DNA from: DASSFG01 sp035550375
Lineage (GTDB): Bacteria > Planctomycetota > Planctomycetia > Pirellulales > JAICIG01
DNA: 64,000 nt
NCBI GenBank assembly: GCA_035550375.1
Contig: DASZPH010000048.1
Location: forward strand, 124,001-188,000
Direction of reading: 5' to 3'
Shown piece by piece: positions 46,868 to 55,112 of this stretch. A program made the translations under genes and the position numbers. The notes under the pieces were generated by a model. That model ran no database searches and was not told where the DNA came from. It worked only from the letters and a program-made list of their open reading frames with translations. Position 1 is the stretch's first letter, and every line of letters begins with the position of its first letter.

Positions 46868-47305
46868 TTACGCTGCCTCGCGCGCCGACACTCCCTTGTG
46901 CAGCAGGCAATCGACGCTCATCGGCCCGGAGCCGTTGGCAACGATGAACAGCATGGCCCCCATCATCGACAAGTTCTTCATGAACTGGATCATCTGGTCT
47001 TGCTGGGCCTGGCCCTCCAGCTTCCAGAATGCGTGGAAGTAGTAGGTGGCCAGCACCAGAAACACCGTCAGCAGAAGAGCGCCGAACCGTGCCTTGAATC
47101 CAAGGATCACCGACAGGCTGCCGACGAGCAAAAAGACGATGGCACCGACGAGCATCAGCTCAGGCGCCGGAATGCCCACCGACCCCATCACCTTGGCCAC
47201 ATCGTTGAAGTGGGGAATCTTGTTGCCCACCGCAGACAAAAGGAAGATCGTCGACAGCAAAATACGCCCTAAAACGGTAACCGGACCTCGAATCGCTTCC
47301 AACAT
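46868..47305 (-). CDS. DoxX-family membrane protein
   Basis: The 145-residue protein starts RGPVTVLGRILLSTIFLLSA and has four hydrophobic helices (LMLVGAIVFLLVGSLSVILG, ALLLTVFLVLATYYFHAFW, MMGAMLFIVANGSGPMSV), the usual DoxX plan. The family is linked to thiol/quinone redox stress. An AAGGAG ribosome site lies seven bases upstream. It lies 77 bases downstream of the pirin gene on the same strand, which is a common pairing. Confidence 0.88.
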   Translation of the reverse strand: MLEAIRGPVTVLGRILLSTIFLLSAVGNKIPHFNDVAKVMGSVGIPAPELMLVGAIVFLLVGSLSVILGFKARFGALLLTVFLVLATYYFHAFWKLEGQAQQDQMIQFMKNLSMMGAMLFIVANGSGPMSVDCLLHKGVSAREAA

Positions 47306-47382
47306 GGTTCTTCTCCTTAGAGCTACAGGAAAGCCGGCGTTATGGCGCAGACGTCTCGCCTGCCCGCCGGTTCGTTAACTTC

Positions 47383-48081
47383 TTATCCAAGATCGAACAG
47401 CAGAACTTCGGACTCCGTCTCAGCCAGCACCGAGACGGCCTTTTCGGCGGCGATCCCCGCTCCGTCGCCGGCAGCCAGGCGGTGGCCGGCGACGTTCACG
47501 TTTCCGCCGATGACTTGCAGCCACCCCGCCCGCCCAACCTCCAGGTCACGCGAGATGGCCTGGCCCGGAGAGAGCGACGCCAGATAGAGCCGCGCGTCCT
47601 GGTGAATGGTCAAGGAGCCGTCCGCTCCGTCGGGCGAGGCCACCAGGCGCCATCGGTCACGCTTTTGCTCGTCGCCCAAAGCCAACTCCTCGTAGCTCGG
47701 TTGCAGCCCCTTCCGCGCCGGCAAGATCCAGATCTGGTAGAGATGGACCGGTTCCTTGTCAGACGGATTGAACTCGCTGTGACGCACGCCCGTGCCGGCG
47801 GTCATGCGTTGGAACTGGCCAGGCCGAATAATCGAGCCGTTACTCATGCTGTCTTTGTGCTCCAGCGCCCCGCTGACGACGTAGGTCACGATCTCCATGT
47901 CGCGGTGCCCGTGCATCCCAAAACCTCGGCCCGGCTCGACTCGGTCTTCGTTGATGACGCGCAGCGAGCGGAAGCCCATCTGGTCGGGATCGTAGTAATC
48001 GCCGAAGGAAAAGGTGTGGTAGGTGTCGAGCCAGCCGTGGTCGAAATGGCCCCGCTCAGAAGATTTGCGAACCTTGATCAT
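47383..48081 (-). CDS. Pirin-family protein (bicupin, possible quercetinase)
   Basis: The 232-residue protein has the pirin N-terminal cupin: DHGWLDTYHTFSFGDYYDPD, GRGFGMHGHRDMEIVTYVVS with the metal-binding His residues, and the matching HSEFNPSDKEPVHLYQIWI segment. The C-terminal cupin is more diverged. Some bacterial pirins open quercetin; others regulate redox enzymes. The gene has its own likely promoter and MarR-type site in the gap after marR. Confidence 0.92.
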   Translation of the reverse strand: MIKVRKSSERGHFDHGWLDTYHTFSFGDYYDPDQMGFRSLRVINEDRVEPGRGFGMHGHRDMEIVTYVVSGALEHKDSMSNGSIIRPGQFQRMTAGTGVRHSEFNPSDKEPVHLYQIWILPARKGLQPSYEELALGDEQKRDRWRLVASPDGADGSLTIHQDARLYLASLSPGQAISRDLEVGRAGWLQVIGGNVNVAGHRLAAGDGAGIAAEKAVSVLAETESEVLLFDLG

Positions 48082-48102
48082 GGTTTTCCTCTCGACCTTT
48101 CA

Positions 48103-48123
48103 TTTACTTTACGTGTCAACTAT
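48103..48123. promoter_or_regulatory. MarR-type operator and promoter of the pirin gene
   Basis: TTTACTTTACGTGTCAACTAT matches the site in front of marR at 17 of 21 positions; the shared core is TTTACRTRTCAACTAT. On the reverse strand an extended -10 (TGCCATAAT, 48130-48122) sits immediately upstream, so the site would cover the transcript start and block polymerase. Confidence 0.6.
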
Positions 48124-48138
48124 TATGGCAAAAAAAAG

Positions 48139-48621
48139 TCATTCCTCCGCGGCAGCCCAAGGCTCGCGGACCTTCTCCAGCAGCCGGATCAGGTCTTTCA
48201 GTTCGTCCCCGGAAAGATGGCCCAGCAGTCTTCGATGCAAGGCCGCGAGCGGCTCGTCGAGGGCCGCCAGCGTTTTGGTCGCCCGATCCGTGAGAGCAAC
48301 ATAGACCACGCGGCGATCCCGCTCGCAGCGCAGGCGACGCACGAAACCCGCTTCTTCCAGGCGGTCGACGAGGCCGGTAATCCCCGGCACCACGGTGATC
48401 GTCCGGCTGGCGATCTCCAGGATCGGCAGGGGATTTCCCTCCCCCCGCAGGATGCGAAGCACGTTGTACTGCGAGTGGGTCAGGCCGTGCTCACGCAACA
48501 GGCGGGCGAAGCGAATCTGAATTTGGTCGCTGGTGCGCAAGATGTTCAAGGCGGCCTCCTCCTCCAGCAGGTCGAAGGGGCGTTTTTTCTTCAGCTCGTG
48601 CTGCAATTTCGGGGCGGTCAT
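48139..48621 (-). CDS. MarR-family transcriptional regulator
   Basis: The 160-residue protein is a MarR dimer-type winged helix repressor: helix-turn-helix LTHSQYNVLRILRGEG and LEIASRTITVVPGITGLVDR, then the wing EEAGFVRRLRCERDRRVVYV, and a C-terminal dimerisation helix. The start at 48621 (MTAPKL) is preferred to 48633. Such repressors respond to phenolics or oxidants. The two similar sites at 48103-48123 and 48639-48659 suggest it controls itself and the pirin gene. Confidence 0.9.
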   Translation of the reverse strand: MTAPKLQHELKKKRPFDLLEEEAALNILRTSDQIQIRFARLLREHGLTHSQYNVLRILRGEGNPLPILEIASRTITVVPGITGLVDRLEEAGFVRRLRCERDRRVVYVALTDRATKTLAALDEPLAALHRRLLGHLSGDELKDLIRLLEKVREPWAAAEE

Positions 48622-48638
48622 GGCTTTTCTCATTTCAA

Positions 48639-48659
48639 TATAGTTTACATATCAACTAT
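48639..48659. promoter_or_regulatory. MarR-type operator in front of marR
   Basis: TATAGTTTACATATCAACTAT is an imperfect palindrome (TAGTT....AACTA on the outside) overlapping the -10 of the promoter at 48642-48670. It is the partner of the site at 48103-48123. Confidence 0.65.
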
Positions 48660-48670
48660 CGTCGTGTCAA
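48642..48670 (-). promoter_or_regulatory. Sigma-70-type promoter of marR
   Basis: On the reverse strand a perfect TTGACA (48670-48665) is followed after 17 bases by TAAACT (48647-48642), about 20 bases before the ATG at 48621. Confidence 0.6.
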
Positions 48671-48738
48671 GGGCTAGAACTTGATCGAACGAATTCGCCG
48701 CAGGCAGGGGTCAAATCGTTTGACGGCGGACGACCCCA

Positions 48739-48863
48739 GATTATTCACCGGCCCCGTAGGCTTGCGCGCAGACCGCGCCGACACGAACCCGCAGCGTGAA
48801 GCGAGGGAAGTTGCGTCGTGCTCCCGGCTTACGCTTCGCGCTTGGTGGGGCCGCTGAATAATC
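48739..48863. mobile_element. 125-base MITE-like element with terminal inverted repeats
   Basis: The ends GATTATTCACCGGCCCC (48739-48755) and GGGGCCGCTGAATAATC (48847-48863) are inverted repeats with one mismatch. The inside has a hairpin-prone sequence including CGCTTCACGCTGC-like segments and GGCTTACGCTTCGCGC. It codes for no transposase. Its size and structure fit a miniature inverted-repeat element; I recall similar interior sequence between genes in other planctomycetes. No clear target-site duplication is visible. Confidence 0.55.
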
Positions 48864-48867
48864 CGGA

Positions 48868-49137
48868 CTAGACGACCGGCACGGCGGTTGCCGCTTCTTT
48901 GGACGTGCGGACGGCCACGAGTTCAAAGTCCACCAGGTCTTTCCAGAGGGCGATCCATTGCTCGAGAAGTTGCACCTCGTCGCACTCCATCAACTGAAAA
49001 CACCGGTTGCCGTTCACTTCCACCCAGCTATCGATGTATTTCAGCCCGTCAGGCAGCATGCGCCCCTTCTCTCGAAGACGCTGATAGACGGCCGTCCCGT
49101 CGCGCTCCTGAAACCGTTCGATTACCATGAAGAGCAC
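48868..49137 (-). CDS. DUF3303-type small protein
   Basis: The 89-residue protein (LFMVIERFQERDGTAVYQRL, then LPDGLKYIDSWVEVNGNRCF and QLMECDEVQLLEQWIALWKD) matches the DUF3303 family, small ferredoxin-like-fold proteins of unknown role. It starts at GTG 49137 with AAGGAG eight bases upstream; ATG 49128 is the alternative. It ends five bases from the MITE-like element, which may have inserted next to it. Confidence 0.8.
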   Translation of the reverse strand: MLFMVIERFQERDGTAVYQRLREKGRMLPDGLKYIDSWVEVNGNRCFQLMECDEVQLLEQWIALWKDLVDFELVAVRTSKEAATAVPVV

Positions 49138-49167
49138 CGTTTTGCTCCTTGTGTTGCCGAAGCGGGG

Positions 49168-49497
49168 TTACTTTCTGGGCAGGGTCCTCACGAACCTCAT
49201 CGCCCGTTCGACCCACCATTTCAACTGGTCGTCGTCGTCGATCCTTTCGGGCTCGACCATCACCCAGCCTTTCATCGGCCTGCCGGTGATGTCGAACTCT
49301 TTCACGTGCGGCTCGGCGAGCGCCCCTTCGCCCTCTTCGGGAGCGAGCCGGACGATCAGCCAGTGCTTCCAGACGCCCACGAGCAGGTTGCCGTTCAAGA
49401 GGAACCCAACGCCGCCGAACATTTTCTTTTCCGTGACGCCGCGGACGCCCGAAAGGGCGTCACGTGCCCGGCTGGCGAGCGATTCGCTAAAGACCAT
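49168..49497 (-). CDS. TfoX N-terminal domain-like protein
   Basis: The 109-residue protein has the TfoX-N pattern: VTEKKMFGGVGFLLNGNLLV and the following WKHWLIVRL, ending with a Trp/Arg-rich helix (KWWVERAMRFVRT). Full TfoX/Sxy regulates competence genes; this short form lacks the C-terminal domain. Its role here is unknown. It overlaps a hairpin-forming palindrome at 49444-49461 and follows the frameshifted gene by three bases. Confidence 0.85.
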   Translation of the reverse strand: MVFSESLASRARDALSGVRGVTEKKMFGGVGFLLNGNLLVGVWKHWLIVRLAPEEGEGALAEPHVKEFDITGRPMKGWVMVEPERIDDDDQLKWWVERAMRFVRTLPRK

Positions 49498-49500
49498 GAT

Positions 49501-49679
49501 TCACTCCTCGCGCCGATTTTCGACCGCCGCTTCGTAGACCGAAACGGCCGCCTTCGCCATCAGGTGCATGGTGCGGCGGGCAGGAACCAGCGGCAGCTTC
49601 TTCCGTCCATCTCGGCGACGACCTCCGCGATCGCCTCCTCGATTCTCTCTTCGAGCTTGTTGACGGTGTTCGGGTCCAT
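49501..49679 (-). pseudogene. Small conserved protein gene with a one-base frameshift
   Basis: From ATG 49679 the frame reads MDPNTVNKLEERIEEAIAEV, then VAEMDG, and would stop soon after. From about 49600 the homology continues in another frame as KKLPLVPARRTMHLMAKAAV and SVYEAAVENRREE, ending in TGA at 49501. I recall a planctomycete family of about 60 residues with both parts joined. The total length of 179 bases is one short of a whole codon number, which fits a single lost base (or a sequencing error). It lies in an operon between the esterase and TfoX-like genes. Confidence 0.65.
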
Positions 49680-49682
49680 CGG

Positions 49683-50564
49683 TCAGGTGATCTTGTGTTT
49701 CTGGAAGAACTCCCACATCAGGTCGTTGGCCGAAATGTTGCTCGCCGACTTGCCGAGAATTTTGGCCGGTGATTTCTGGCCCGGCCAGGTGTGACCGCCT
49801 CCCTCGACGACGATCAGCACCACTTCGGCTCCGCCGCGGCCTGGCCCGTAGGTCTGGCGGGTGACGGTCATCTCGTCCCCGGCCTCGGAAAGCCGGTCCA
49901 CCTTCGGCCGATCGTCGCAGCCGTTGGCTCTCACCCACACGGCCACCGACTCCTCGACCGAACGGAAATGCGTGCCGGTGAGGCTCTTCGGGCCTTTGCC
50001 CCCCTCGAACGGAATGAACTCGTCCTTCGTGCCGTGGAAATGCAGCACCGGCACCGGGCGTTTCAGGGTGCCGACTTCGGTCGCCATGCTGCCGGCCACG
50101 GGGGCGACGGCAGCGATGCGGTCGGAAAGTTCCGCCGCCAGCCGGTAGGCCATGATTCCGCCGTTCGACATGCCCGTGACGTAGACCCGCTGCGTGTCGA
50201 CCGAATAGGCCCGCATCAGGTCGTCGAGCAGAGCGTGGATGAAGGCCACGTCATCCACGTTCTCCTTGACCGCCGAACCGCAGCACCTGCCGCCGTTCCA
50301 GAAGAACGACGAGCGTTTGCCGGTCCCATTCGGGTAAACCGCAATGAAACCGGCCTCATCCGCCTTGGAGTTGAGATCGGTGAACCACGCCATCATTGGC
50401 CCGTTCATCGTCGCTCCGTGCAAGGCCAGCACGACGGGCATCGGCCCCTTTTCGTGGTGCTTGGGCACATGAACCACGTAGGAGCGCTTCAGGCCACCGA
50501 CGTCGACCGAGCGGTTCTCCCCAGGATGCAGCCACCCGGAGAAATACAGGCTCATTAACGACAT
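49683..50564 (-). CDS. Polyhydroxybutyrate depolymerase / feruloyl-esterase-like hydrolase
   Basis: The 293-residue alpha/beta hydrolase has oxyanion segment VVLALHGATMNGPMMAWFTD, the nucleophile elbow YVTGMSNGGIMAYRLAAEL, FWNGGRCCGSAVKENVDDVA, Asp region VLHFHGTKDEFIPFEGG and catalytic His in VVEGGGHTWPGQ. This is the LpqC/PHB-depolymerase-like family, often secreted. No clear signal peptide precedes it. The frame is open to 50687, but the extra N-terminus is low-quality, so I start it at 50564. Confidence 0.85.
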   Translation of the reverse strand: MSLMSLYFSGWLHPGENRSVDVGGLKRSYVVHVPKHHEKGPMPVVLALHGATMNGPMMAWFTDLNSKADEAGFIAVYPNGTGKRSSFFWNGGRCCGSAVKENVDDVAFIHALLDDLMRAYSVDTQRVYVTGMSNGGIMAYRLAAELSDRIAAVAPVAGSMATEVGTLKRPVPVLHFHGTKDEFIPFEGGKGPKSLTGTHFRSVEESVAVWVRANGCDDRPKVDRLSEAGDEMTVTRQTYGPGRGGAEVVLIVVEGGGHTWPGQKSPAKILGKSASNISANDLMWEFFQKHKIT

Positions 50565-50720
50565 GATTGGTTTTGCGAAGACTTTCCGGCCGACTGCCAA
50601 AAGAGGCCAAGCACCGATAGCGTTGCCCGAATGTTTGGCGAACGCCGACGCTGCAGGCATCATCCAGCAAATCAGGCGATCTGACAAAGGGTTGGGACGC
50701 CCACCCTCCCAAGATTTCCT

Positions 50721-52007
50721 TCAGGCCGCCAGTTCCTCTTCGATCGCCAGCAGGCGGTTGTACTTGGCCAACCGCTCGCTGCGCTGGATGGAGCCGATTT
50801 TGATCTGATCGGCCGCGGTGGCGACCGCCAGATCGGCGATCGTCGCGTCCTCCGTTTCGCCGCTGCGCGCGGAGACCACGCAGCGATAACCGGCCGACCT
50901 CGCGACGGCCATCGCCTGGAGTGCCTCGCTGAGCGTGCCGATCTGGTTCACCTTGATGAGAACGGCGTTGCCGACGCCCAGTTCGATGCCGCGGCGGATA
51001 CGCCCGGGGTTCGTGGCGAACAGGTCGTCTCCGACAAGCTGCGTCTTGCTCCCCAGCCGGCGCGTCATCTCTTGCCAGCCGCGCCAGTCCTCTTCAGCCA
51101 GGCCGTCTTCGATGCTGGCGACGGGAAAGCTCTCGACCAATTCTGCCAGCTTGTCGATCATTTGCCCGCTGGTCAGCCGCTCGTCGCCGGTAGCTTTTAG
51201 CCGATAGTGGGTTCCGTCAAAAAAGTGGCTACTGGCCACGTCAACGGCAAGCGTCACGTCGGCCCCGGGCCGCAGGCTGGCGGCCTCAACGGCCCGGATA
51301 ACGAATTCGGCCGCCACGGAGTTGCCCGGCAAACGCGGGCCGAAACCTCCCTCGTCCCCGACCAGCCAGCCCTCGTACCCCGCCTCGGCGAGCAAGGCAC
51401 CCAGACGCCGATAGACGCGGACGATCCACTCCAGGCCCTCACGGTAGCTCGGCGCGCCGGCCGGCATGATCAGAAAATCCTGGAAGTCGAGGTTCCCGCC
51501 CGCATGCAGTCCGCCGGAGATCATGTTCGTCATCGGCAGCGGCATCCGGCAGTCGGTGCTGATCGATGCGGGGACGCCGCCGGCCGTCCCCCGCCAAAGC
51601 TGGTTCAGGTGACGATAGAGGGGCAGGCGGCAGGCAGCCGCGGCGGCATGTGCCACGGCCAGCGAAACGCCCAGGATCGCGTTTGCGCCGAGATTTTTCT
51701 TTTGCGGGGTGCCGTCGAGATGGCAGAGAAGGTCGTCGATGTCTTTCTGGGCGGTCGCATCGAGCCCCATGACGGCAGGCGCGAGAACCTCGTTCACGTT
51801 TGCCACGGCCTTGAGCGTGCCTCGGCCGTCGTAGCGACGGGGATCTCCGTCGCGCAGCTCGCAGGCCTCCGCTTTGCCCGTGCTCGCCCCGGCCGGCACG
51901 ATGGCCGAGCCGCTGGTGCCGTCGGAATTGGCGACCTCGACCTGCACGGTCGGTTGCCCGCGGCTATCGAGCACCTCGCGGGCATGGACTCGGCAGATGC
52001 CCGTCAC
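50721..52007 (-). CDS. Enolase paralogue with altered active site
   Basis: Enolase interconverts 2-phosphoglycerate and phosphoenolpyruvate. This 428-residue protein keeps the fold and most key residues: SGASTG-type loop AIVPAGASTGKAEACELRDG, metal residues in GDEGGFGPRLPG, SIEDGL and VGDDLFATNP, and the catalytic Lys in VLIKVNQIGTLSEA. The phosphate-binding loop reads SARSGETED, whereas normal enolases read SHRSGETED, so an active-site His is replaced by Ala (residue 380). NGGAHA is also altered to SGGLHAG. It starts at GTG 52007, overlapping the stop of the next gene upstream (GTGA). It is likely a paralogue rather than the main glycolytic enzyme. Confidence 0.83.
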   Translation of the reverse strand: MTGICRVHAREVLDSRGQPTVQVEVANSDGTSGSAIVPAGASTGKAEACELRDGDPRRYDGRGTLKAVANVNEVLAPAVMGLDATAQKDIDDLLCHLDGTPQKKNLGANAILGVSLAVAHAAAAACRLPLYRHLNQLWRGTAGGVPASISTDCRMPLPMTNMISGGLHAGGNLDFQDFLIMPAGAPSYREGLEWIVRVYRRLGALLAEAGYEGWLVGDEGGFGPRLPGNSVAAEFVIRAVEAASLRPGADVTLAVDVASSHFFDGTHYRLKATGDERLTSGQMIDKLAELVESFPVASIEDGLAEEDWRGWQEMTRRLGSKTQLVGDDLFATNPGRIRRGIELGVGNAVLIKVNQIGTLSEALQAMAVARSAGYRCVVSARSGETEDATIADLAVATAADQIKIGSIQRSERLAKYNRLLAIEEELAA

Positions 52008-52381
52008 GTCGCTTCCTTGGTCTGCGCGCGGGCCGAGCCGATGTTACCTTCGGTTTTGTCGGTGAACTTGGTGCGGCCGGTGACCTTGATCGTGAAGCGG
52101 TGTCCCTTGCCCGCTCCCGACCACTTTTCGAACTGCTGGCAGGTGTAGCGGCAAAACTCGGCCGCGTCGTCGTAATTGCCGAACTCGAAGCGCTCGATGA
52201 CCACGTCGTTGTGCCCATCCTTCAAGTCCGCTCCCAGACGGCTGGCGATCTGCTTGCCGCGCACGCGCCGCGACCAGGCGCAGAACGTCTGCGCATGTTG
52301 CGGAACCATGGCCCGCGGATACGTCACCTGCACGGCCCACGCTTCCCGCTGGTGGCCGCGGCCGAAGATTTCGTTCATCAT
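52004..52381 (-). CDS. Conserved small protein coupled to the enolase paralogue
   Basis: The 125-residue protein (start MMNEIFGRGHQREAWAVQVT) has no signal or membrane segment. It shows QHAQTFCAWSRRVRGKQIAS, IERFEFGNYDDAAEFCRYTC and a Lys-rich C-terminal strand TIKVTGRTKFTDKTEG. No known motif is evident. Its stop overlaps the GTG start of the enolase gene, so the two are translationally coupled and may act together. Confidence 0.65.
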   Translation of the reverse strand: MMNEIFGRGHQREAWAVQVTYPRAMVPQHAQTFCAWSRRVRGKQIASRLGADLKDGHNDVVIERFEFGNYDDAAEFCRYTCQQFEKWSGAGKGHRFTIKVTGRTKFTDKTEGNIGSARAQTKEAT

Positions 52382-52631
52382 GCCTGCTCTGGTTGCCGTT
52401 GTCGGTTTCCGCCCCCTGTTCCCCTTCCAGCCTACGCTAAATCCGCCGTTTTGCACACGCGCCCGCGGGCAATCTGCCCGAAAAAATCGCCAGAGCCGAT
52501 TATTCACGGGACATGGCAAGCGCGACGCTCAGGCTCGCCCCAAAGAAGCGGGCTCCGCCCCGGAAAACACGGGTTCGAGCCGGCTTGGCGGCGCGGGCCG
52601 CCGGCCTGCCCGCCGGTTCTCGGATGGGCTC

Positions 52632-55112
52632 TTACTCGCCCGCCTTCTCTTGTCCTGCCGCTTCAAACCGCCAGGCATCCACCGAGTCGTCGGTGGCGAT
52701 GACAAGGGCCGGCCGACCGTTGATCTTGGCAACGGCCATCCCGCTGGGGGCGGCGCCGTAGTTGAACCGGTCGATCAGACGACCGTCGATATCGAGGATG
52801 TGAATGGATGCGTCCGCCCCGGCGATGATCCATTGTCCCGCTTCGTCGCCCAGCAATTTGCCTGACACGACCATTTCCAGAGCCGCGTGGTGGTGTGTAC
52901 CCTCCGGCAGCGGATAGGTCCACTGTTCGGCGCCGTCCGGGGAGAATCCCACGGCCAGATCGGTCGGAAGCTTGCTCGCTGCGGGTGATTTCTGGGCGAT
53001 CGCGCACCACTCCAGCGCTTCGTCACCGTCCAGATCGGCGGTAAAGATCAGCCGCACGAACGTGTCGGACAGGGCGATGGGCGATTGTTGATGGCCCGCC
53101 GCGTCGATGGGCAGTATCAGTCCCTCAGCCGCCAGCAGTTGGCGCCGGCCCCGCCGGTCGGGCCCCGTGACGGCCAGCCGCGGTTCGAACTCGGCTTCCC
53201 GGTTGCGCCACCGTCGCTCGCCGTCCAGGGTCACGCAGTGTACGCCGACCTCTTGCCGATAGCCGACCAGCATCTCCAACTCTCCGTCGCCGTCGAGGTC
53301 GGCGAGCGTCGCGTCGGAAATGCCTGGATGGTTTCCGCCGTCCTCAGGAAAGCTAAGCAGGCGCTTCCACCCCGCGTCGAACAGGTGAACTTGTTGCACG
53401 CCGTTCTTCGAGCCGAGTACGTAGCGATTGCCCGCGGCGTCGGTGGCCGTGCGCAGGAAGGTTACGGCGGTGTCGTCGCGGTAGGGGAGTTCCAACCGGT
53501 GCCTGCCCAACATTCTGCCGTCGGCCGCGATTTCCGCCACGCTCAACGAGCCGTCCAGCACGAACACCCGGTCGCTCGGCGAGCCGTTGGGGATCACCAG
53601 GATGTTGCCGGGGCGCTTCACTGCGGGGGATGAGTCCGCCGCTTGGCGGTGGGAGCACGACCACACCTGTTTCATCCGCAGCAGGCCCGGTTCGCTCTGC
53701 GGCGCGATTTCCGCCTGGTTCAGGCCCTCGGAGGCCCCTTGCTCATCGTCGTCTGCCGGGGGAGGCGGACCTTGCCAGTTGTACCCCGAATAGAACATGT
53801 AGTCGTGGACTTCTTCCGGGGGTTCCAAGTACAGATCGCCCCCCGACAACAGCGTGTCGAGCTTCTTTGGCAGCGATACCGTCTCTTTGGGATCGACGCC
53901 CTCCGTGCGTTCTTGCAGAATTCCTTCCCGGCCCAGGATCACCGTCGTCGGAACGACCTGCAGGGCGAAAGATCGAAAGGCAACCTCCGGGTCGGTGCGG
54001 GCCACGAGCAACGACAAGTTGGCCCGGTCGAGCGCGACCCGCAGGTCGTCGTCCGGCGTCTCGGTGAGGTCGGCGCTGACCGCCACGAAAACGATCGAGT
54101 CTTCCTCCTGGTAGCGCCTCTGGGTCTGCTCGAACCCCGATAGGTCGTCCAAATAGGTCATCACGTCGTCGCTTTGCCAGAACTTGATGACGACGATCTT
54201 GTCCGCCAGAGACTCGCGCGTCAGCACCTGGCCGTCCAGCGTGCGCAGGGTGAACCTCGGAATGCGCGATCCCACCCGCAGCACGTCAAAGCGTTTGACC
54301 AACTCGGCCCCTTTGGGCACCTCGAACTGGAAGGTTGAATCGTCTATGACGGGGTTGAGTTGCGCCCCGTTCAGTTCCGCCGTGATCGTCATATCCGTGA
54401 TTTCGCCGACCCCTGGTTCCAAGAGCCGGCGGTAGCCGTCGGGCGGATAATCGACGCGCCGCACCACGAAGGTCTTCTGGTCGACCCAAAGGACCAGGGG
54501 TCCCTCGCGGCGGTCGATCCGAAGGCGGTAGCAGGTGTCGGAGCCGATCGCTTCGGCCGTGTCGAGCTGAGGCGATTGAGCGTTATAGAGCAGCCCGAGC
54601 TTTGGGGCAGGATCCAGAAACAGCGACAGCGGAACGGAACCGACGATCTGATTGAGCGCCGTGCCGAGTACCGGATGGCCATAGACGGCGAAGGGAGAAA
54701 GCTCGTCGGGCGCCGCGACACTGAGCACCTCGCCGGGAGCCTCGTCGATCGTGGCCCGAAACGTCTGGCCGTCGCAAACGACCAAGGCGTCATAGGCCCG
54801 CATTTTCATCCGGTTTGGTGCAGACAGGGCCAGCGAGAACTCGGTCGCGTGGCTGACGGTTTCGCCGTCGAGCGTATAGCGCACGATCAGCCGCCCCGAG
54901 TCCTGGTAGCTATCGGCCTGATGGTAGGCCTCCACGACGCGGCTGAGAACCTCCATGGCCGGGTCAAGAGGCTGGGGTTTTTGCGCCGGCAACTCCGCTT
55001 GCTTGGGCTGCTTACAACCCGCTGCAGCGAGCAACAAGAAGCCGACCATGCCAAGGGCGGCGCTCGGAAATGGACGGCCTGACGGCAGGCACCACGATGC
55101 GCGGACGCTCAT
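52632..55112 (-). CDS. Lipoprotein: LolA/DUF2092-like, cysteine-less thioredoxin-like and FG-GAP-type domains
   Basis: This 826-residue protein has a lipobox (LLLAAAGC, Cys33). The first domain (about 45-275) resembles LolA/DUF2092 outer-membrane lipoprotein carrier-like folds (SGRLIVRYTLDGETVSHATE, VLWVDQKTFVVRRVDYPPDG). A TlpA/AhpC-like domain follows (about 280-425: SRIPRFTLRTLDGQVLTRES), but the redox site reads KFWQSDDVMTYL, with no Cys where WCxxC is expected. The C-terminal half (about 500-826) has FG-GAP/VCBS-type repeats (DATLADLDGDGELEMLVGYR, FTADLDGDEALEWCAIAQ) of the type forming a beta-propeller. It is probably anchored to a membrane as a sensor or scaffold. Confidence 0.85.
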   Translation of the reverse strand: MSVRASWCLPSGRPFPSAALGMVGFLLLAAAGCKQPKQAELPAQKPQPLDPAMEVLSRVVEAYHQADSYQDSGRLIVRYTLDGETVSHATEFSLALSAPNRMKMRAYDALVVCDGQTFRATIDEAPGEVLSVAAPDELSPFAVYGHPVLGTALNQIVGSVPLSLFLDPAPKLGLLYNAQSPQLDTAEAIGSDTCYRLRIDRREGPLVLWVDQKTFVVRRVDYPPDGYRRLLEPGVGEITDMTITAELNGAQLNPVIDDSTFQFEVPKGAELVKRFDVLRVGSRIPRFTLRTLDGQVLTRESLADKIVVIKFWQSDDVMTYLDDLSGFEQTQRRYQEEDSIVFVAVSADLTETPDDDLRVALDRANLSLLVARTDPEVAFRSFALQVVPTTVILGREGILQERTEGVDPKETVSLPKKLDTLLSGGDLYLEPPEEVHDYMFYSGYNWQGPPPPADDDEQGASEGLNQAEIAPQSEPGLLRMKQVWSCSHRQAADSSPAVKRPGNILVIPNGSPSDRVFVLDGSLSVAEIAADGRMLGRHRLELPYRDDTAVTFLRTATDAAGNRYVLGSKNGVQQVHLFDAGWKRLLSFPEDGGNHPGISDATLADLDGDGELEMLVGYRQEVGVHCVTLDGERRWRNREAEFEPRLAVTGPDRRGRRQLLAAEGLILPIDAAGHQQSPIALSDTFVRLIFTADLDGDEALEWCAIAQKSPAASKLPTDLAVGFSPDGAEQWTYPLPEGTHHHAALEMVVSGKLLGDEAGQWIIAGADASIHILDIDGRLIDRFNYGAAPSGMAVAKINGRPALVIATDDSVDAWRFEAAGQEKAGE

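Noticed and set aside
49444..49461. A perfect hairpin GACGCCC-GAAA-GGGCGTC inside the TfoX-like gene
   Set aside because: It lies inside the coding sequence and is explained by codons; on the transcribed strand the loop is TTTC, not the stable GAAA.
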